Positions 50,995-60,470 of a DNA stretch of 64,000 nucleotides are shown one piece after another. This DNA comes from Sulfurospirillum sp. UBA6790. GTDB taxonomy: Bacteria > Campylobacterota > Campylobacteria > Campylobacterales > Sulfurospirillaceae. The notes under the pieces are model-generated. The model did not search any database. It saw only the letters and a program-made list of their open reading frames with translations, and was not told the DNA's origin. Each line of letters begins with the position of its first letter. Position 1 is the first letter of the stretch. Where the stretch lies: contig DKFS01000069.1 in assembly GCA_002452855.1 (NCBI GenBank), forward strand, positions 26,883 through 90,882, read 5' to 3'. The position numbers and the translations under genes are program-made.

Positions 50995-52428
50995 TTATAC
51001 AATAACGAGTTGATTTTTTCCACGTGTCTTAGCCGCATAAAGGGCTTTATCAACTTTTTGCACTAAGCCATCTTGGCTATCAGCACTCCTGAGTTCTCCT
51101 AAACCTAAACTAATCGTCAGCGGTTTTTGAAGCAGTGTTTGAAGCGACGCATCGTCTTTGACGGCGTATAAAAGTTTTTGAGCAATTTCAGTCGCTTTTT
51201 CTTTGCTGACATCATTGAGCAATACTGCAAATTCTTCTCCGCCCCAACGTGCAACCAAATCCGTCTGGCGCAGTTGCTCTTTTAAAATCTCAGCGATTCT
51301 TACCAACGCTTGGTCTCCCACAAGATGCCCAAACGCATCGTTTATCTCTTTAAAATCATCCACATCGATTAAAATAAGGACAATGTGATTAACCCCTTTG
51401 TGGTACATCTTCATCAACTTATCAAAGGAGTTATTGAATTGTCTTCGATTGGCTAAACCCGTCAGAGAGTCTTCATTTGCCATTTGCACCAACTGTTTTT
51501 GATACAAATTGATGGTATAAATAATAATAAGCGTGACCAAAAGCGTGACCAAAAGCGATACTAACAAATTGGTATAAAATGTCTTTTTAAGATCATCCAT
51601 ATACGCTTTTTTATTAATTTCAACAAACAGATAAAGCTTGAGTTTTTCAATATATTTTGTATTAAGCAGATACTCATTGGTGTCATCTTTGTACTCAAAT
51701 TGGGTTTGATGCCCGTTGAAAACAGTCTCTTTGATCTCTTTAAGCCCTTGTATATTAGAGATATTACCGCGCTTGTTGAGCGCTTTTGAAAACAGTGTAA
51801 TCTCTCCTGTGGGGTCTACAAAATAGACATCGTATTGGTATTTTGTTTTAAACGAATTGAGCATCTGTTCGATGTTTAAAAGACGTACACCCACACCTGT
51901 GGCACCAATCATCTCTTTTTTATAATTCATTACTTTGTAATTAATGAACATCACCAAAAAATCACCCAAATTTGCATTATGGTCTAGATTAATTTCATAC
52001 GGCTCGTCTTGCGCTTTGAATTTAAAATACCATGCATCAGCACTGTTTTTTTCATTGACGACATCAATCAACCCTCTTGGATGGTAATAGTTTTTCGTTT
52101 TATCAGAAACCAAAAAGGTCGTAAACACATCATATTTTTGTTGAATTTCGGTCAAATACCGCACAATACCATTAATATCTTTTTCACCATTCATAATCCA
52201 ATCGCGCAAGAATGTATCATGCGACATCAACGAAGAGACAAGCAGTGGTTCAATCATTCGCTGTTGAATTTCCGTGTAAATATTATCTACCGATAACGGC
52301 AAAGAGGTATTTTGTAGCTGTTTTTGCGTATTTTCAACATTTTTCATATAGTTTATAATTGACCCTGCAATCGAAACACCCAATAATAATCCCGCAATAA
52401 CAACAACGACTTTTGTTTTTAAACGCAT
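50995..52428 (-). CDS. Membrane-bound diguanylate cyclase with periplasmic Cache-like sensor
   Basis: A 477-residue protein: N-terminal span (~8-28), a ~250-residue periplasmic domain of Cache type (VYFVDPTGEITLFSKAL), second span (~290-312) and a GGDEF domain with the active site ARWGGEEFAVLL. It makes cyclic di-GMP in response to an extracellular ligand. It is the second diguanylate cyclase in the window. The gene ends 10 bp before the rhodanese start. Confidence 0.93.
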   Translation of the reverse strand: MRLKTKVVVVIAGLLLGVSIAGSIINYMKNVENTQKQLQNTSLPLSVDNIYTEIQQRMIEPLLVSSLMSHDTFLRDWIMNGEKDINGIVRYLTEIQQKYDVFTTFLVSDKTKNYYHPRGLIDVVNEKNSADAWYFKFKAQDEPYEINLDHNANLGDFLVMFINYKVMNYKKEMIGATGVGVRLLNIEQMLNSFKTKYQYDVYFVDPTGEITLFSKALNKRGNISNIQGLKEIKETVFNGHQTQFEYKDDTNEYLLNTKYIEKLKLYLFVEINKKAYMDDLKKTFYTNLLVSLLVTLLVTLIIIYTINLYQKQLVQMANEDSLTGLANRRQFNNSFDKLMKMYHKGVNHIVLILIDVDDFKEINDAFGHLVGDQALVRIAEILKEQLRQTDLVARWGGEEFAVLLNDVSKEKATEIAQKLLYAVKDDASLQTLLQKPLTISLGLGELRSADSQDGLVQKVDKALYAAKTRGKNQLVIV

Positions 52429-52486
52429 ACGTACTCCTTGAAAAGCCGATTATAACACAAAATACGCATGCGATGTGTCGTAAAAA

Positions 52487-53449
52487 TCATCCAAGAAGTG
52501 CATTAAATAAATACCCGACACCTATGATTCCAATTGCTACAATGCCAAAAAAAATCGCAATGAGTTTTACATGTAAAATGCGTTTTAAAATCAACGCTTC
52601 GGGCAGACTGAGCGCGGTAATGGCCATCATCAAGCTCAAAGCCGTGCCTAAAAGCATCCCTTTTGAGGTTAAAACTTCAATGAGCGGTAAAACGCTTGCC
52701 GCACTGGCATACATCGGTACACCCATGATAACAGCTAGCGGCACGCTGTACCATCTGTTCTCGCCTGTATACGCAACAATCAACTCAGTAGGGACAAACC
52801 CATGAATAAACGCGCCCACACCTACACCAATGAGTACATACGGATAAATCTTGCCAAAAATTTCTGTGGTATTTTGCCAAGCTTCTCTCAAGCGCTTAGA
52901 AAAGATCATCCTAATCGTTACCGCTTCTAATTCTCCTTGCATCGGCGTCACAGGAATGAGCACATAGCGTTCAAGGCCAAGCTTTCCAACAACAAAACCG
53001 CCCACAATGGCTACAAGTAGCCCAAAACCTATATACAAAGCGGTGACTTTCCAACCAAAAAGACCAAATAAAAGCGCAATAGCGACTTCATTGTTCATAG
53101 GAGAAGAGATAAGAAAACTAAACGTAATGCCCATTGGAATGCGTGCTTGCATAAAGCCTAAAAATAGAGGAATGGCAGAACACGAACAAAACGGCGTGAT
53201 GATGCCAAAAAGTGCTGCTAAAATATTTCCCATAAAGCTGCTTCGTTTTTGTAAATAGACACGAATTTTCTCGGTATTGAAAAAGGTGCGTAAAAAAGAG
53301 ATGATAAAAATAATGCTGATAAGAAGCAGATAAATTTTAATCGTATCGAAGATAAAAAAATGAACAGCTTGCGCACTTTTGGTGGCAGCATCCATACCCA
53401 TGATTCCATAAACAAGCGCATCGACCATTTTTTCCCAAAGACTAAACAT
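52487..53449 (-). CDS. ArsP/YraQ-like permease
   Basis: A 320-residue permease with about eight spans and the family signature FCSCSAIPLFLGFMQARIPM followed by SSPMNNEVAIALLFGLFG. The Cys-x-Cys in the membrane resembles ArsP, which exports trivalent organoarsenicals; other family members export different toxic compounds. It overlaps the ArsC-type gene upstream by 8 bp, which supports an arsenic role. Confidence 0.9.
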   Translation of the reverse strand: MFSLWEKMVDALVYGIMGMDAATKSAQAVHFFIFDTIKIYLLLISIIFIISFLRTFFNTEKIRVYLQKRSSFMGNILAALFGIITPFCSCSAIPLFLGFMQARIPMGITFSFLISSPMNNEVAIALLFGLFGWKVTALYIGFGLLVAIVGGFVVGKLGLERYVLIPVTPMQGELEAVTIRMIFSKRLREAWQNTTEIFGKIYPYVLIGVGVGAFIHGFVPTELIVAYTGENRWYSVPLAVIMGVPMYASAASVLPLIEVLTSKGMLLGTALSLMMAITALSLPEALILKRILHVKLIAIFFGIVAIGIIGVGYLFNALLG

Positions 53450-53846
53450 CGCTTAGTTCCTTTTGTATAATCGGTAAAAGTTCTGCTTCAATGGCTTTAC
53501 ATGTAAAAATAAAAGCACCATAATCTTTACCGTCTGGGTCAGAAAAGCTAACATGCATTTTTTTAATAGGACGTGGGAACATCGGGCACGTTTCATTGGC
53601 GTGGTCACATACGGTTACGACTAAATCAAAGTCGATGTCCAGAATCTCATCCACGGTTTTAGAATGATAACGCTCATCCCATATACCCTCTTCTTCAAGG
53701 ACTTTTTTGGCATACGCATTGATTTTTCCACTGGCACGCACACCCGCACTGTAGGCTTCAATACCTTCTAAATGGGCATTCACGAGTGCTTCAGCGATGA
53801 TGCTTCGACAACTATTGCCGGTGCAGAGAATAAGAACTTTTTTCAT
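53442..53846 (-). CDS. arsC: Thioredoxin-coupled arsenate reductase (LMW phosphatase fold)
   Basis: A 134-residue ArsC of the pI258 type. It has the P-loop CTGNSCRS (Cx5R) and the resolving pair in VCDHANETCPMF, spaced C-x6-C. These three cysteines carry electrons from thioredoxin to reduce arsenate to arsenite. It overlaps the ArsP-like permease gene. The end of the protein contains FTCK, encoded by a TTACATGTAA copy. Confidence 0.92.
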   Translation of the reverse strand: MKKVLILCTGNSCRSIIAEALVNAHLEGIEAYSAGVRASGKINAYAKKVLEEEGIWDERYHSKTVDEILDIDFDLVVTVCDHANETCPMFPRPIKKMHVSFSDPDGKDYGAFIFTCKAIEAELLPIIQKELSDV

Positions 53847-53962
53847 CGATAACCTTCACATATTATTATCAATGAAATCGTAGCATAAATTTATCTTTAT
53901 ATCAAGATATATTGATATATTATAGACATGCACTTACCAATGAAGCGTTTAATATAAACGCC

Positions 53963-54394
53963 TCACTCTACTGATTCAAGTGATTCAATAAAGCTAAGAA
54001 CCGCTTGTTTGATCTCTTCTTTAACTTTTTTTGTTTGCGCTAATTTCTCTTCGTAACTTCCCTCAAAGCGACTAGGGTCTTTAAAACTCCAGTGTAAACG
54101 GCTGGTTTGACCCGCAAAAATAGGACATTTTTGAGCACTCTCTTCATCGCACACGGTAATGACATAGTGAAACAACTTTCCCTCTTTGTAAAAATCAAAG
54201 ACCGAATGTGTTTTTTTACCGCTTATATCAATGCTCTCTTCTTTTAAAGCATCCACCGCTAGAGGATTGAGCTCACCTGGTTCTAGCCCAGCGCTCTCGA
54301 CTAAAAAAGCATCTCCACCGTATTTTTTGAGTAATGCTTCCGCCATTTGACTGCGTGCGCTGTTTTGAATACACACGAACAACACTTTAATCAT
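53963..54394 (-). CDS. Second thioredoxin-type arsenate reductase / LMW phosphatase
   Basis: A 143-residue paralogue with CIQNSARSQMAEALL (Cx5R) and VCDEESAQKCPIFAG. The ATG at 54394 follows AAGGA; an ATG five codons upstream is also possible. Sequence similarity to the other ArsC is moderate, so the two are not a recent duplication. It may be ArsC with a different efficiency or a tyrosine phosphatase relative. No arsB or arsR was seen next to it. Confidence 0.9.
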   Translation of the reverse strand: MIKVLFVCIQNSARSQMAEALLKKYGGDAFLVESAGLEPGELNPLAVDALKEESIDISGKKTHSVFDFYKEGKLFHYVITVCDEESAQKCPIFAGQTSRLHWSFKDPSRFEGSYEEKLAQTKKVKEEIKQAVLSFIESLESVE

Positions 54395-54552
54395 TCTTGT
54401 TTCCTTCATTTGAATGTAACAACTACGTAAATTTCACAAAAACTTTACTTGAAATAATCTACAAAATGGTTACAAGAAGAAAAAAAGTGTTGAAAGATTT
54501 GGCGCAGGCGTGCACCAACACCTACGTCTAAGGTATGAGAAATACGACTACT

Positions 54553-55560
54553 TTAGGCGCCTAAAAGATCGGTGTAGCGGTTATCTTCTAAGGTTCTTCC
54601 CGCCCCTAAAATGATATTTTGAAGCGGATTTTGAACGGTATTGACACGAATATCGAGTCGTTCGCTGATATAACGATCCAATCCTTGTAGCATGGAAGAA
54701 CCGCCTGTAAGAACGATACCTTGGTCATAAATATCTTGTGCAAACATGGGTGGTAATTGAGCCAACATACTGTGGACAAGCGTTACGATTTTATCCGCAA
54801 TAGGCATCATCGCGTTACGGACATCCACCGAGCTGGCACAAAACGTTTCAGGGAGCCTCGTTACCATGCTTTTCACACTAATGGTCATGGTTTTTTCTTC
54901 ATGCACAAACAAATCACCAAGCTCTTTTTTGAGGGTTTCGGCATCGGCTTGTGAAATCAATACGCGTTTATGCTCTTTAAAATAGTCATGAATCATTTCA
55001 TCAATGTCATTTCCTGCAACACGAAGCGATTTACTCATCACAATACCATTGCATGAAATCAGTGAAATTTCACTCACGCCAGCACCAATATCAAGCACTA
55101 AAACACCCTCAGGATATTCAATTGCATGTTGAGAACCAAGCGCTGCTGCAAAAGGGTCTTTTAAAAGCATCACATTTTTAGCGCCGCCTTCACGTCCCGC
55201 TTCAATGACTGCGCCGCGCTCCATTGCATTTAAGTCGCTTGGAACACTGACCACAATCATCGGTTTGAAAAAACGATTGGAAGTAATGCGACGAATGACC
55301 TCTTTGATATACGCCTTCGCAACCGTTAAATTGGCAATCGCTCCTTTAGAAAGGGGCTGCATCACTTCAATATTCTGAGGACTCTTGCCTGTCATTGCTT
55401 TTGACATAACACCACAATCAAAAAAAGCTCTTCGTTTCAAATCAAACGCAATCGAAGTTGGTTCATCAAGGATAATGCCTTTACGAGGCTGATACACCAG
55501 TGTATTATTGGTTCCAAGGTCAATGGCAAATGCATTAGAATTATTAAATAAGGAAATCAT
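54553..55560 (-). CDS. MreB-like actin-family rod-shape protein
   Basis: A 335-residue MreB/Hsp70-fold protein: AFAIDLGTNNTLVYQPRKGI (phosphate 1), VVSVPSDLNAMERGAVIEAG, VLVLDIGAGVSEISLIS (phosphate 2) and GIVLTGGSSMLQGLD (adenosine). It is close to MreB but somewhat divergent (for example NN for AN in the first motif, CGVMSKAMTGKSPQNIE). The expected mreC partner is not next to it, and it overlaps a terC gene by 4 bp. It may be a second MreB paralogue. Confidence 0.85.
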   Translation of the reverse strand: MISLFNNSNAFAIDLGTNNTLVYQPRKGIILDEPTSIAFDLKRRAFFDCGVMSKAMTGKSPQNIEVMQPLSKGAIANLTVAKAYIKEVIRRITSNRFFKPMIVVSVPSDLNAMERGAVIEAGREGGAKNVMLLKDPFAAALGSQHAIEYPEGVLVLDIGAGVSEISLISCNGIVMSKSLRVAGNDIDEMIHDYFKEHKRVLISQADAETLKKELGDLFVHEEKTMTISVKSMVTRLPETFCASSVDVRNAMMPIADKIVTLVHSMLAQLPPMFAQDIYDQGIVLTGGSSMLQGLDRYISERLDIRVNTVQNPLQNIILGAGRTLEDNRYTDLLGA

Positions 55561-56324
55561 GCTACTACTTCTTCTTCTTTTTTGGTTGCTTTAAGCACTC
55601 TTTTTTTGGTTTTTTTCTTACGACTGTAAATGTTGATGGATTCCACAGCCAGTGAAAAAGCCATCGCAAAATAGACATAAGCCTTAGAAATATGAAAATC
55701 AAGTCCTTCTGCAATGAGGGTTACACCGACTAAAATCAAAAAAGAGAGTGCCAACATTTTAATCGTTGGATTGGCGTCAATAAAATCGGAAATCGCTTTG
55801 GACGCAAACATCATGACGCCAACAGCTATCACGACGGCTAAAATCATAATGAAAATATTATTCGCCATACCCACCGCAGTAATGACAGAATCCAGTGAAA
55901 ACACAATATCTAAGATGGCTATTTGAATGAGTGTATTGAAAAAACCACGTGCGCTTTTTTTGAGCTCTTTCTCTTCTTCATCGTCATCTTCTTCTATATC
56001 ATGATGGATTTCCATTGTGGATTTTGCCAATAAAAAAAGTCCTCCCACAATTAAAATTAAATCACGCCCTGAAATCTCTTGCGCAAATACCGTAAAAAGA
56101 GGTTGTGTCAATCGCATAATCCAAAAAAGCGATAAAAGAAGCATAATACGTGTCAGCATTGCAAGACCCAAACCAAAAATTCTGCCTTTGTCTCGTTGAT
56201 GTTCTGGTAATCGACCCACTAAAATCGCGATAAAAATAATATTGTCAATTCCCAGTACAATCTCTAATGCCGTCAAAGTCGCAAGCGCCATCATTGCTTC
56301 AAAAGTAAAAAGCGAATCTACCAT
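55557..56324 (-). CDS. TerC-family integral membrane protein
   Basis: A 255-residue TerC protein with seven spans. The family markers are ALEIVLGIDNIIFIAILVGRL and ILDIVFSLDSVITAVGM with the conserved Asp pairs, separated by an acidic loop (EEDDDEEEKE). Members move Mn2+ or Ca2+ or help membrane-protein metalation; some confer tellurite resistance. The start at 56324 is preferred over a TTG 16 codons upstream. It overlaps the MreB-like gene, an unusual pairing. Confidence 0.88.
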   Translation of the reverse strand: MVDSLFTFEAMMALATLTALEIVLGIDNIIFIAILVGRLPEHQRDKGRIFGLGLAMLTRIMLLLSLFWIMRLTQPLFTVFAQEISGRDLILIVGGLFLLAKSTMEIHHDIEEDDDEEEKELKKSARGFFNTLIQIAILDIVFSLDSVITAVGMANNIFIMILAVVIAVGVMMFASKAISDFIDANPTIKMLALSFLILVGVTLIAEGLDFHISKAYVYFAMAFSLAVESINIYSRKKKTKKRVLKATKKEEEVVA

Positions 56325-56454
56325 TTCTTTGTAATCCTCAAATTTTTTCTCCTTTATTGTACCAAGATACAAATATAAACCCTCTTAGTGCAATGCTTTA
56401 TTAATGAAGCTTGGGTATAATCTTATTTTTATTTTATATTCCAAAGGAGTCTTC

Positions 56455-57126
56455 ATGGTCTTTGGAAAGATAGATTATATCAATCTTCTTCCGTTTCATG
56501 TTTTTTTGAAAAAATCTTCACTTCAAAATGCTTTCAAACGCTCGTGCGAACATCAAAAAGCGGTTCCATCCTCTATCAATCGTAAATTTAGAACGCGTAG
56601 AGTGGATGCGGCATTTATTTCAAGCATTGAGAGTAAACGACGAGGTATTACCCCTTTAAATATTGGCATCGTGGCACAAAAAAATGTCAAAAGCGTTATT
56701 ATCAAAGAGGGCGTCGCCAAAAGTGACCCTGCTTCTGCAACGTCTAATATGCTCAGTCGCGTTTTAAAACTGCAAGGTGAAGTATTCATTGGAGATCGTG
56801 CACTCAGACTGTATCTCAAAGAGCCTGAGCAATACCTCGATTTGGGCGAAATTTGGAACAAGCGCTTTCATCTTCCCTTTGTTTTTGCTCGCTTTTGTGT
56901 CAATCACAATCAAACATTTTATAAAAAGCTTGCAACACGATTTATCAAAGCCCCTATTAAAATTCCTCGTTACATTTTAGATACCTATGCCAAAGAGCGG
57001 GACATTAAGCCAGAAGATATTCGTGATTATCTGAAATTTATTAGCTATACTATACAAAAGAAAGAGCAAAAAGCCCTTTCGCTCTTTTTGAAAAAAGCAC
57101 AGAGGATTAAAAAACGTAGCGACTAA
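56455..57126 (+). CDS. mqnA: MqnA-like chorismate dehydratase (futalosine pathway)
   Basis: A 223-residue MqnA/MqnD-family protein: FGKIDYINLLPFHVFL at the start, SSINRKFRTRRVDAAFISSI with the conserved Ser residues, and ALRLYLKEPEQYLDLGEIW. It converts chorismate to 3-enolpyruvylbenzoate for menaquinone synthesis, the route used by Campylobacterota. The ATG at 56455 follows AAAGGAG. A basic C-terminus (KKAQRIKKRSD) is notable. Monocistronic or ahead of gdhA by 23 bp. Confidence 0.88.
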   Translation: MVFGKIDYINLLPFHVFLKKSSLQNAFKRSCEHQKAVPSSINRKFRTRRVDAAFISSIESKRRGITPLNIGIVAQKNVKSVIIKEGVAKSDPASATSNMLSRVLKLQGEVFIGDRALRLYLKEPEQYLDLGEIWNKRFHLPFVFARFCVNHNQTFYKKLATRFIKAPIKIPRYILDTYAKERDIKPEDIRDYLKFISYTIQKKEQKALSLFLKKAQRIKKRSD

Positions 57127-57149
57127 TACTCTTATCTAAAAGGATTCGC

Positions 57150-58511
57150 ATGTCAGTGAAAAAGTATCTCGAACGTGTATTGCAATCTACTATCCAAAGT
57201 ACCCCCGGTCAAACCGAGTTTTACCAAGCTGTCGAAGAGGTTCTAACCTCTTTGGAACCTTTGATTCAAGCTGAACCCAAATACGATCAGTACAATATCC
57301 TAGAGCGTATCGTTATTCCTGAACGCCAAATTTTGTTTCGCGTGGTCTGGATGGATGACCAAGGAAAAATCCAAACTAACATAGGCTATCGTGTCCAATT
57401 TAACTCTGCCATCGGACCGTACAAAGGCGGTCTTCGCTTTCATCCTAGCGTTAATCTTGGTATCATCAAGTTTCTAGGCTTTGAGCAAATTTTTAAAAAC
57501 TCCCTCACGGGACTTGCCATCGGTGGCGCAAAAGGCGGTAGCAATTTTGACCCTAAAGGAAAAAGTGAAGGCGAAATTATGCGCTTTTGCCAATCGTTTA
57601 TGGTCGAGCTTTCCAAACACATTGGTGAGACTAAGGACATTCCAGCAGGCGACATCGGTGTGGGAGGACGCGAAATTGGCTACATGTTTGGAGAGTACAA
57701 ACGTCTCACATCGCGATTTGAGGGTGTACTCACAGGCAAAGGACTTAACTGGGGTGGTTCACTCGCACGTACCGAAGCAACGGGGTATGGGTCTGTTTAT
57801 TTTGCAGAAAATATTCTCAACCGCAATGGCGACTCGCTCAAAGGTAAAATATGCACGGTCTCTGGAGCAGGAAATGTCGCTCTTTATACGATTCAAAAGC
57901 TCTACGATCTTGGTGCAACGCCTGTAACATGCAGTGATTCGCGCGGCATGATTTACGATAAAAATGGCATTGATTTTAATACCCTTAAAGCCGTCAAAGA
58001 GATTGCCAGGAAAGATTTAAGTGAGTACCTCAAAGTCCACCCCGAGGCGATTTATATCCCTGTCAAACAATACCCAGATGGAACCAATGCGGTTTGGAGT
58101 ATCCCTTGCTTTGCAGCTTTTCCAAGTGCGACGCAAAATGAACTGAACCTCACCGACATTCAAATCCTTCATAAAAACGGCTGTAAGCTCATCAACGAAG
58201 GAGCAAATATGCCAAGTACCGCAGGGGCAGTGGATTTTATTATTGCTAAAAAGATGTTTTACGGTCCTGCAAAGGCGGCTAATGCGGGTGGCGTTGCAAC
58301 AAGCCAACTGGAGATGAGTCAAAATGCGAGTATGCAAAAATGGAGTTTTGCGGATGTGGACAATAAATTGCGTCACATTATGAAATCTATTTTTGACCTC
58401 TCTTATGCAACCTCTAAAGAATTTGGAGATGAAGGAAACTTAATGCTAGGTGCGAATATTGCAGGGTTTCGAAAAGTAGCAGACTCTATGATTGACCAAG
58501 GAGCAGTGTAG
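57150..58511 (+). CDS. gdhA: NADP-type glutamate dehydrogenase
   Basis: A full-length 453-residue hexameric glutamate dehydrogenase: GPYKGGLRFHPSVN and LPF-type loop with catalytic Lys in AIGGAKGGSNFDPKGKS, GDIGVGGREIGYMFGEYK, and the Rossmann motif VSGAGNVALYTIQKL. It assimilates ammonium to glutamate. The 23-bp gap from mqnA suggests possible co-transcription. Followed by a clear terminator. Confidence 0.96.
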   Translation: MSVKKYLERVLQSTIQSTPGQTEFYQAVEEVLTSLEPLIQAEPKYDQYNILERIVIPERQILFRVVWMDDQGKIQTNIGYRVQFNSAIGPYKGGLRFHPSVNLGIIKFLGFEQIFKNSLTGLAIGGAKGGSNFDPKGKSEGEIMRFCQSFMVELSKHIGETKDIPAGDIGVGGREIGYMFGEYKRLTSRFEGVLTGKGLNWGGSLARTEATGYGSVYFAENILNRNGDSLKGKICTVSGAGNVALYTIQKLYDLGATPVTCSDSRGMIYDKNGIDFNTLKAVKEIARKDLSEYLKVHPEAIYIPVKQYPDGTNAVWSIPCFAAFPSATQNELNLTDIQILHKNGCKLINEGANMPSTAGAVDFIIAKKMFYGPAKAANAGGVATSQLEMSQNASMQKWSFADVDNKLRHIMKSIFDLSYATSKEFGDEGNLMLGANIAGFRKVADSMIDQGAV

Positions 58512-58535
58512 TAAAACGGGCTTTGCCCGTTTTAC
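58511..58535 (+). terminator. Rho-independent terminator of gdhA
   Basis: GTAAAACGGGC (58511-58521), loop TTT, GCCCGTTTTAC (58525-58535), starting at the gdhA stop. The right arm runs into a TTACATGTAA copy (58532). Confidence 0.8.
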
Positions 58536-58559
58536 ATGTAAAAACTATAACCTACGTGT

Positions 58560-59192
58560 TTATGCGCCTAAGGTATTAAACACTCTATCACCCGCGTCAC
58601 CAAGACCAGGAACGATATAGCCGTTTTCATTTAAACCATCATCAATACATGTTGTAAAAACAGGTACATCAGGATGCACTTCACAAAAACGTTTCAGTCC
58701 TTCAGGTGCTGAAACCAACGCCAAGAAGCGAATATCTTTCACCCCTTTAGATTTCAAAAAGTTCACCGCATCAATCGCTGTTCCACCTGTGGCAAACATC
58801 GGATCAATAATAATCGCTATACGCTCTTTGTGATCAGATGGAAGCTTCGCATAGTAAAACTCTGCTTCGAGTGTTTTTTCATTGCGCTGAAATCCTAAAA
58901 AGCCTACACTTGCATCAGGAATCAATTTAAAGATACCATCCAACATGCCAAGGGCGGCTCTTAGAATCGGGCAGATCATAATTTTAGCGTCTAATTTTTT
59001 CGTATTGGCCAACGCAACAGGCGTTTGGACTTGAATGTCACGAAGCGGTAAATCACGCGTTGCTTCAAATAACATCAAGTGGGATATTTCATCGACTAAA
59101 AGTCGAAACTGAAAGGGATCCGTTTTTTCATCCCTGAGAATCGAGAGTTTATGCTCGATCAAAGGATGCTTAATGACATGCACATTTTTCAC
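58560..59192 (-). CDS. upp: Uracil phosphoribosyltransferase
   Basis: A 210-residue Upp: the PRPP loop IIIDPMFATGGTAIDAVNFL and uracil region FTTCIDDGLNENGYIVPGLG are intact. It salvages uracil to UMP with PRPP. Its ATG follows directly after the stop of the malic enzyme gene, so the two are translated from one message. Confidence 0.96.
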   Translation of the reverse strand: MKNVHVIKHPLIEHKLSILRDEKTDPFQFRLLVDEISHLMLFEATRDLPLRDIQVQTPVALANTKKLDAKIMICPILRAALGMLDGIFKLIPDASVGFLGFQRNEKTLEAEFYYAKLPSDHKERIAIIIDPMFATGGTAIDAVNFLKSKGVKDIRFLALVSAPEGLKRFCEVHPDVPVFTTCIDDGLNENGYIVPGLGDAGDRVFNTLGA

Positions 59193-60470
59193 TTATTTTT
59201 GCTCCGCATCAATAATCGCTTGAAGGTCTCTTTTGTATAAGCCAATATCAAAGTCTGTAACACGAGCAACGCCATCTTTAATCGCAGCTTCTGCAACGGC
59301 TGCAGAAATCCACACAAAAACCCTTCTATCAAACGGTTTTGGGATAATGTAATTGATACCAAATTTAAGGTCTTCACCATTGTAAGCCGCTTTGACATAA
59401 TCAGGCACTTCTTCTTTAGCGAGTTTTGCCATCGCAACCGCTGCTGCCATTTTCATACCTTCAGTCACTTTGGTTGCTTTTACATCTAAAGCACCTCTAA
59501 AGATGAATGGAAAACCTAGAACATTATTCACTTGGTTTGGATAGTCACTTCTACCTGTTCCCATCATAACGTCATCTCTTACCGCATGGACTTCTTCTGG
59601 TAAAATTTCAGGGGTTGGATTTGCCAATGCAAAAATAATTGGGTATGGATTCATGGATTTGACCATCTCTTGGGTGACAACACCTGGAGCGGAGAGACCT
59701 AAGAACATATCAGAACCTTTCATCGCATCTTCTAAAGTTCTATCACTGGTTTCAAGGGCAAATTCTGCTTTGTATTTGTTAAGGTCAGTTCTTCCTTTAT
59801 GAATGACACCTTTGGTATCAATCATAACGATATTTTTTGCCCCTAAAAGTTTATACATTTTAGCACACGCAATACCAGCTGCACCAGCACCTGAAACAAC
59901 GATTTTCATATCTTCGATTTTTTTGCCACTGATTTCAAGGGCATTGATAAGACCGGCAGAAGTAATCATCGCTGTACCGTGTTGGTCGTCGTGCATAACA
60001 GGAATATTCACAGCCGCTTGGAGTTTCTCTTCAATCTCAAAGCATTTTGGCGCTTTAATATCTTCTAAATTGATACCGCCAAATGTCGGTGAAAGAGCTT
60101 TACAAATCTCTACAATTTTTTCTGGGTCTTTTTCATCGAGTTCAATATCAAAGGCATCGACATCAGCAAATTTTTTGAAAAGAACAGATTTTCCTTCCAT
60201 AACAGGCTTTCCAGCAACAGCGCCAATATCGCCAAGACCGAGAACGGCTGTACCATCAGTAATAACAGCAACTAAGTTGCCTTTGTTGGTATAGGTATAG
60301 GCTAATTCGTTATCTTTTTCAATTTCTAAACATGGATGGGCAACACCTGGAGTGTAGGCCATAGAAAGGTCCCTCGCCGTATCGCAACGTGTTTTAACAT
60401 TGATTGCAATTTTGCCACCGATATGATAGGCTAATGACTCTTCTTTCGTTACTTTTCCCTTATTACTCAC
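59193..60470 (-). CDS. Malic enzyme (short form)
   Basis: A 425-residue malic enzyme lacking the C-terminal phosphotransacetylase domain of MaeB. Motifs are MAYTPGVAHPCLEIEKD, AVLGLGDIGAVAGKPVMEGK, DDQHGTAMITSAGL and the Rossmann VVSGAGAAGIACAKMYKLLG. It decarboxylates malate to pyruvate with NAD(P)+ and is probably used for pyruvate or NADPH supply. It overlaps gltX by 8 bp. Confidence 0.95.
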   Translation of the reverse strand: MSNKGKVTKEESLAYHIGGKIAINVKTRCDTARDLSMAYTPGVAHPCLEIEKDNELAYTYTNKGNLVAVITDGTAVLGLGDIGAVAGKPVMEGKSVLFKKFADVDAFDIELDEKDPEKIVEICKALSPTFGGINLEDIKAPKCFEIEEKLQAAVNIPVMHDDQHGTAMITSAGLINALEISGKKIEDMKIVVSGAGAAGIACAKMYKLLGAKNIVMIDTKGVIHKGRTDLNKYKAEFALETSDRTLEDAMKGSDMFLGLSAPGVVTQEMVKSMNPYPIIFALANPTPEILPEEVHAVRDDVMMGTGRSDYPNQVNNVLGFPFIFRGALDVKATKVTEGMKMAAAVAMAKLAKEEVPDYVKAAYNGEDLKFGINYIIPKPFDRRVFVWISAAVAEAAIKDGVARVTDFDIGLYKRDLQAIIDAEQK

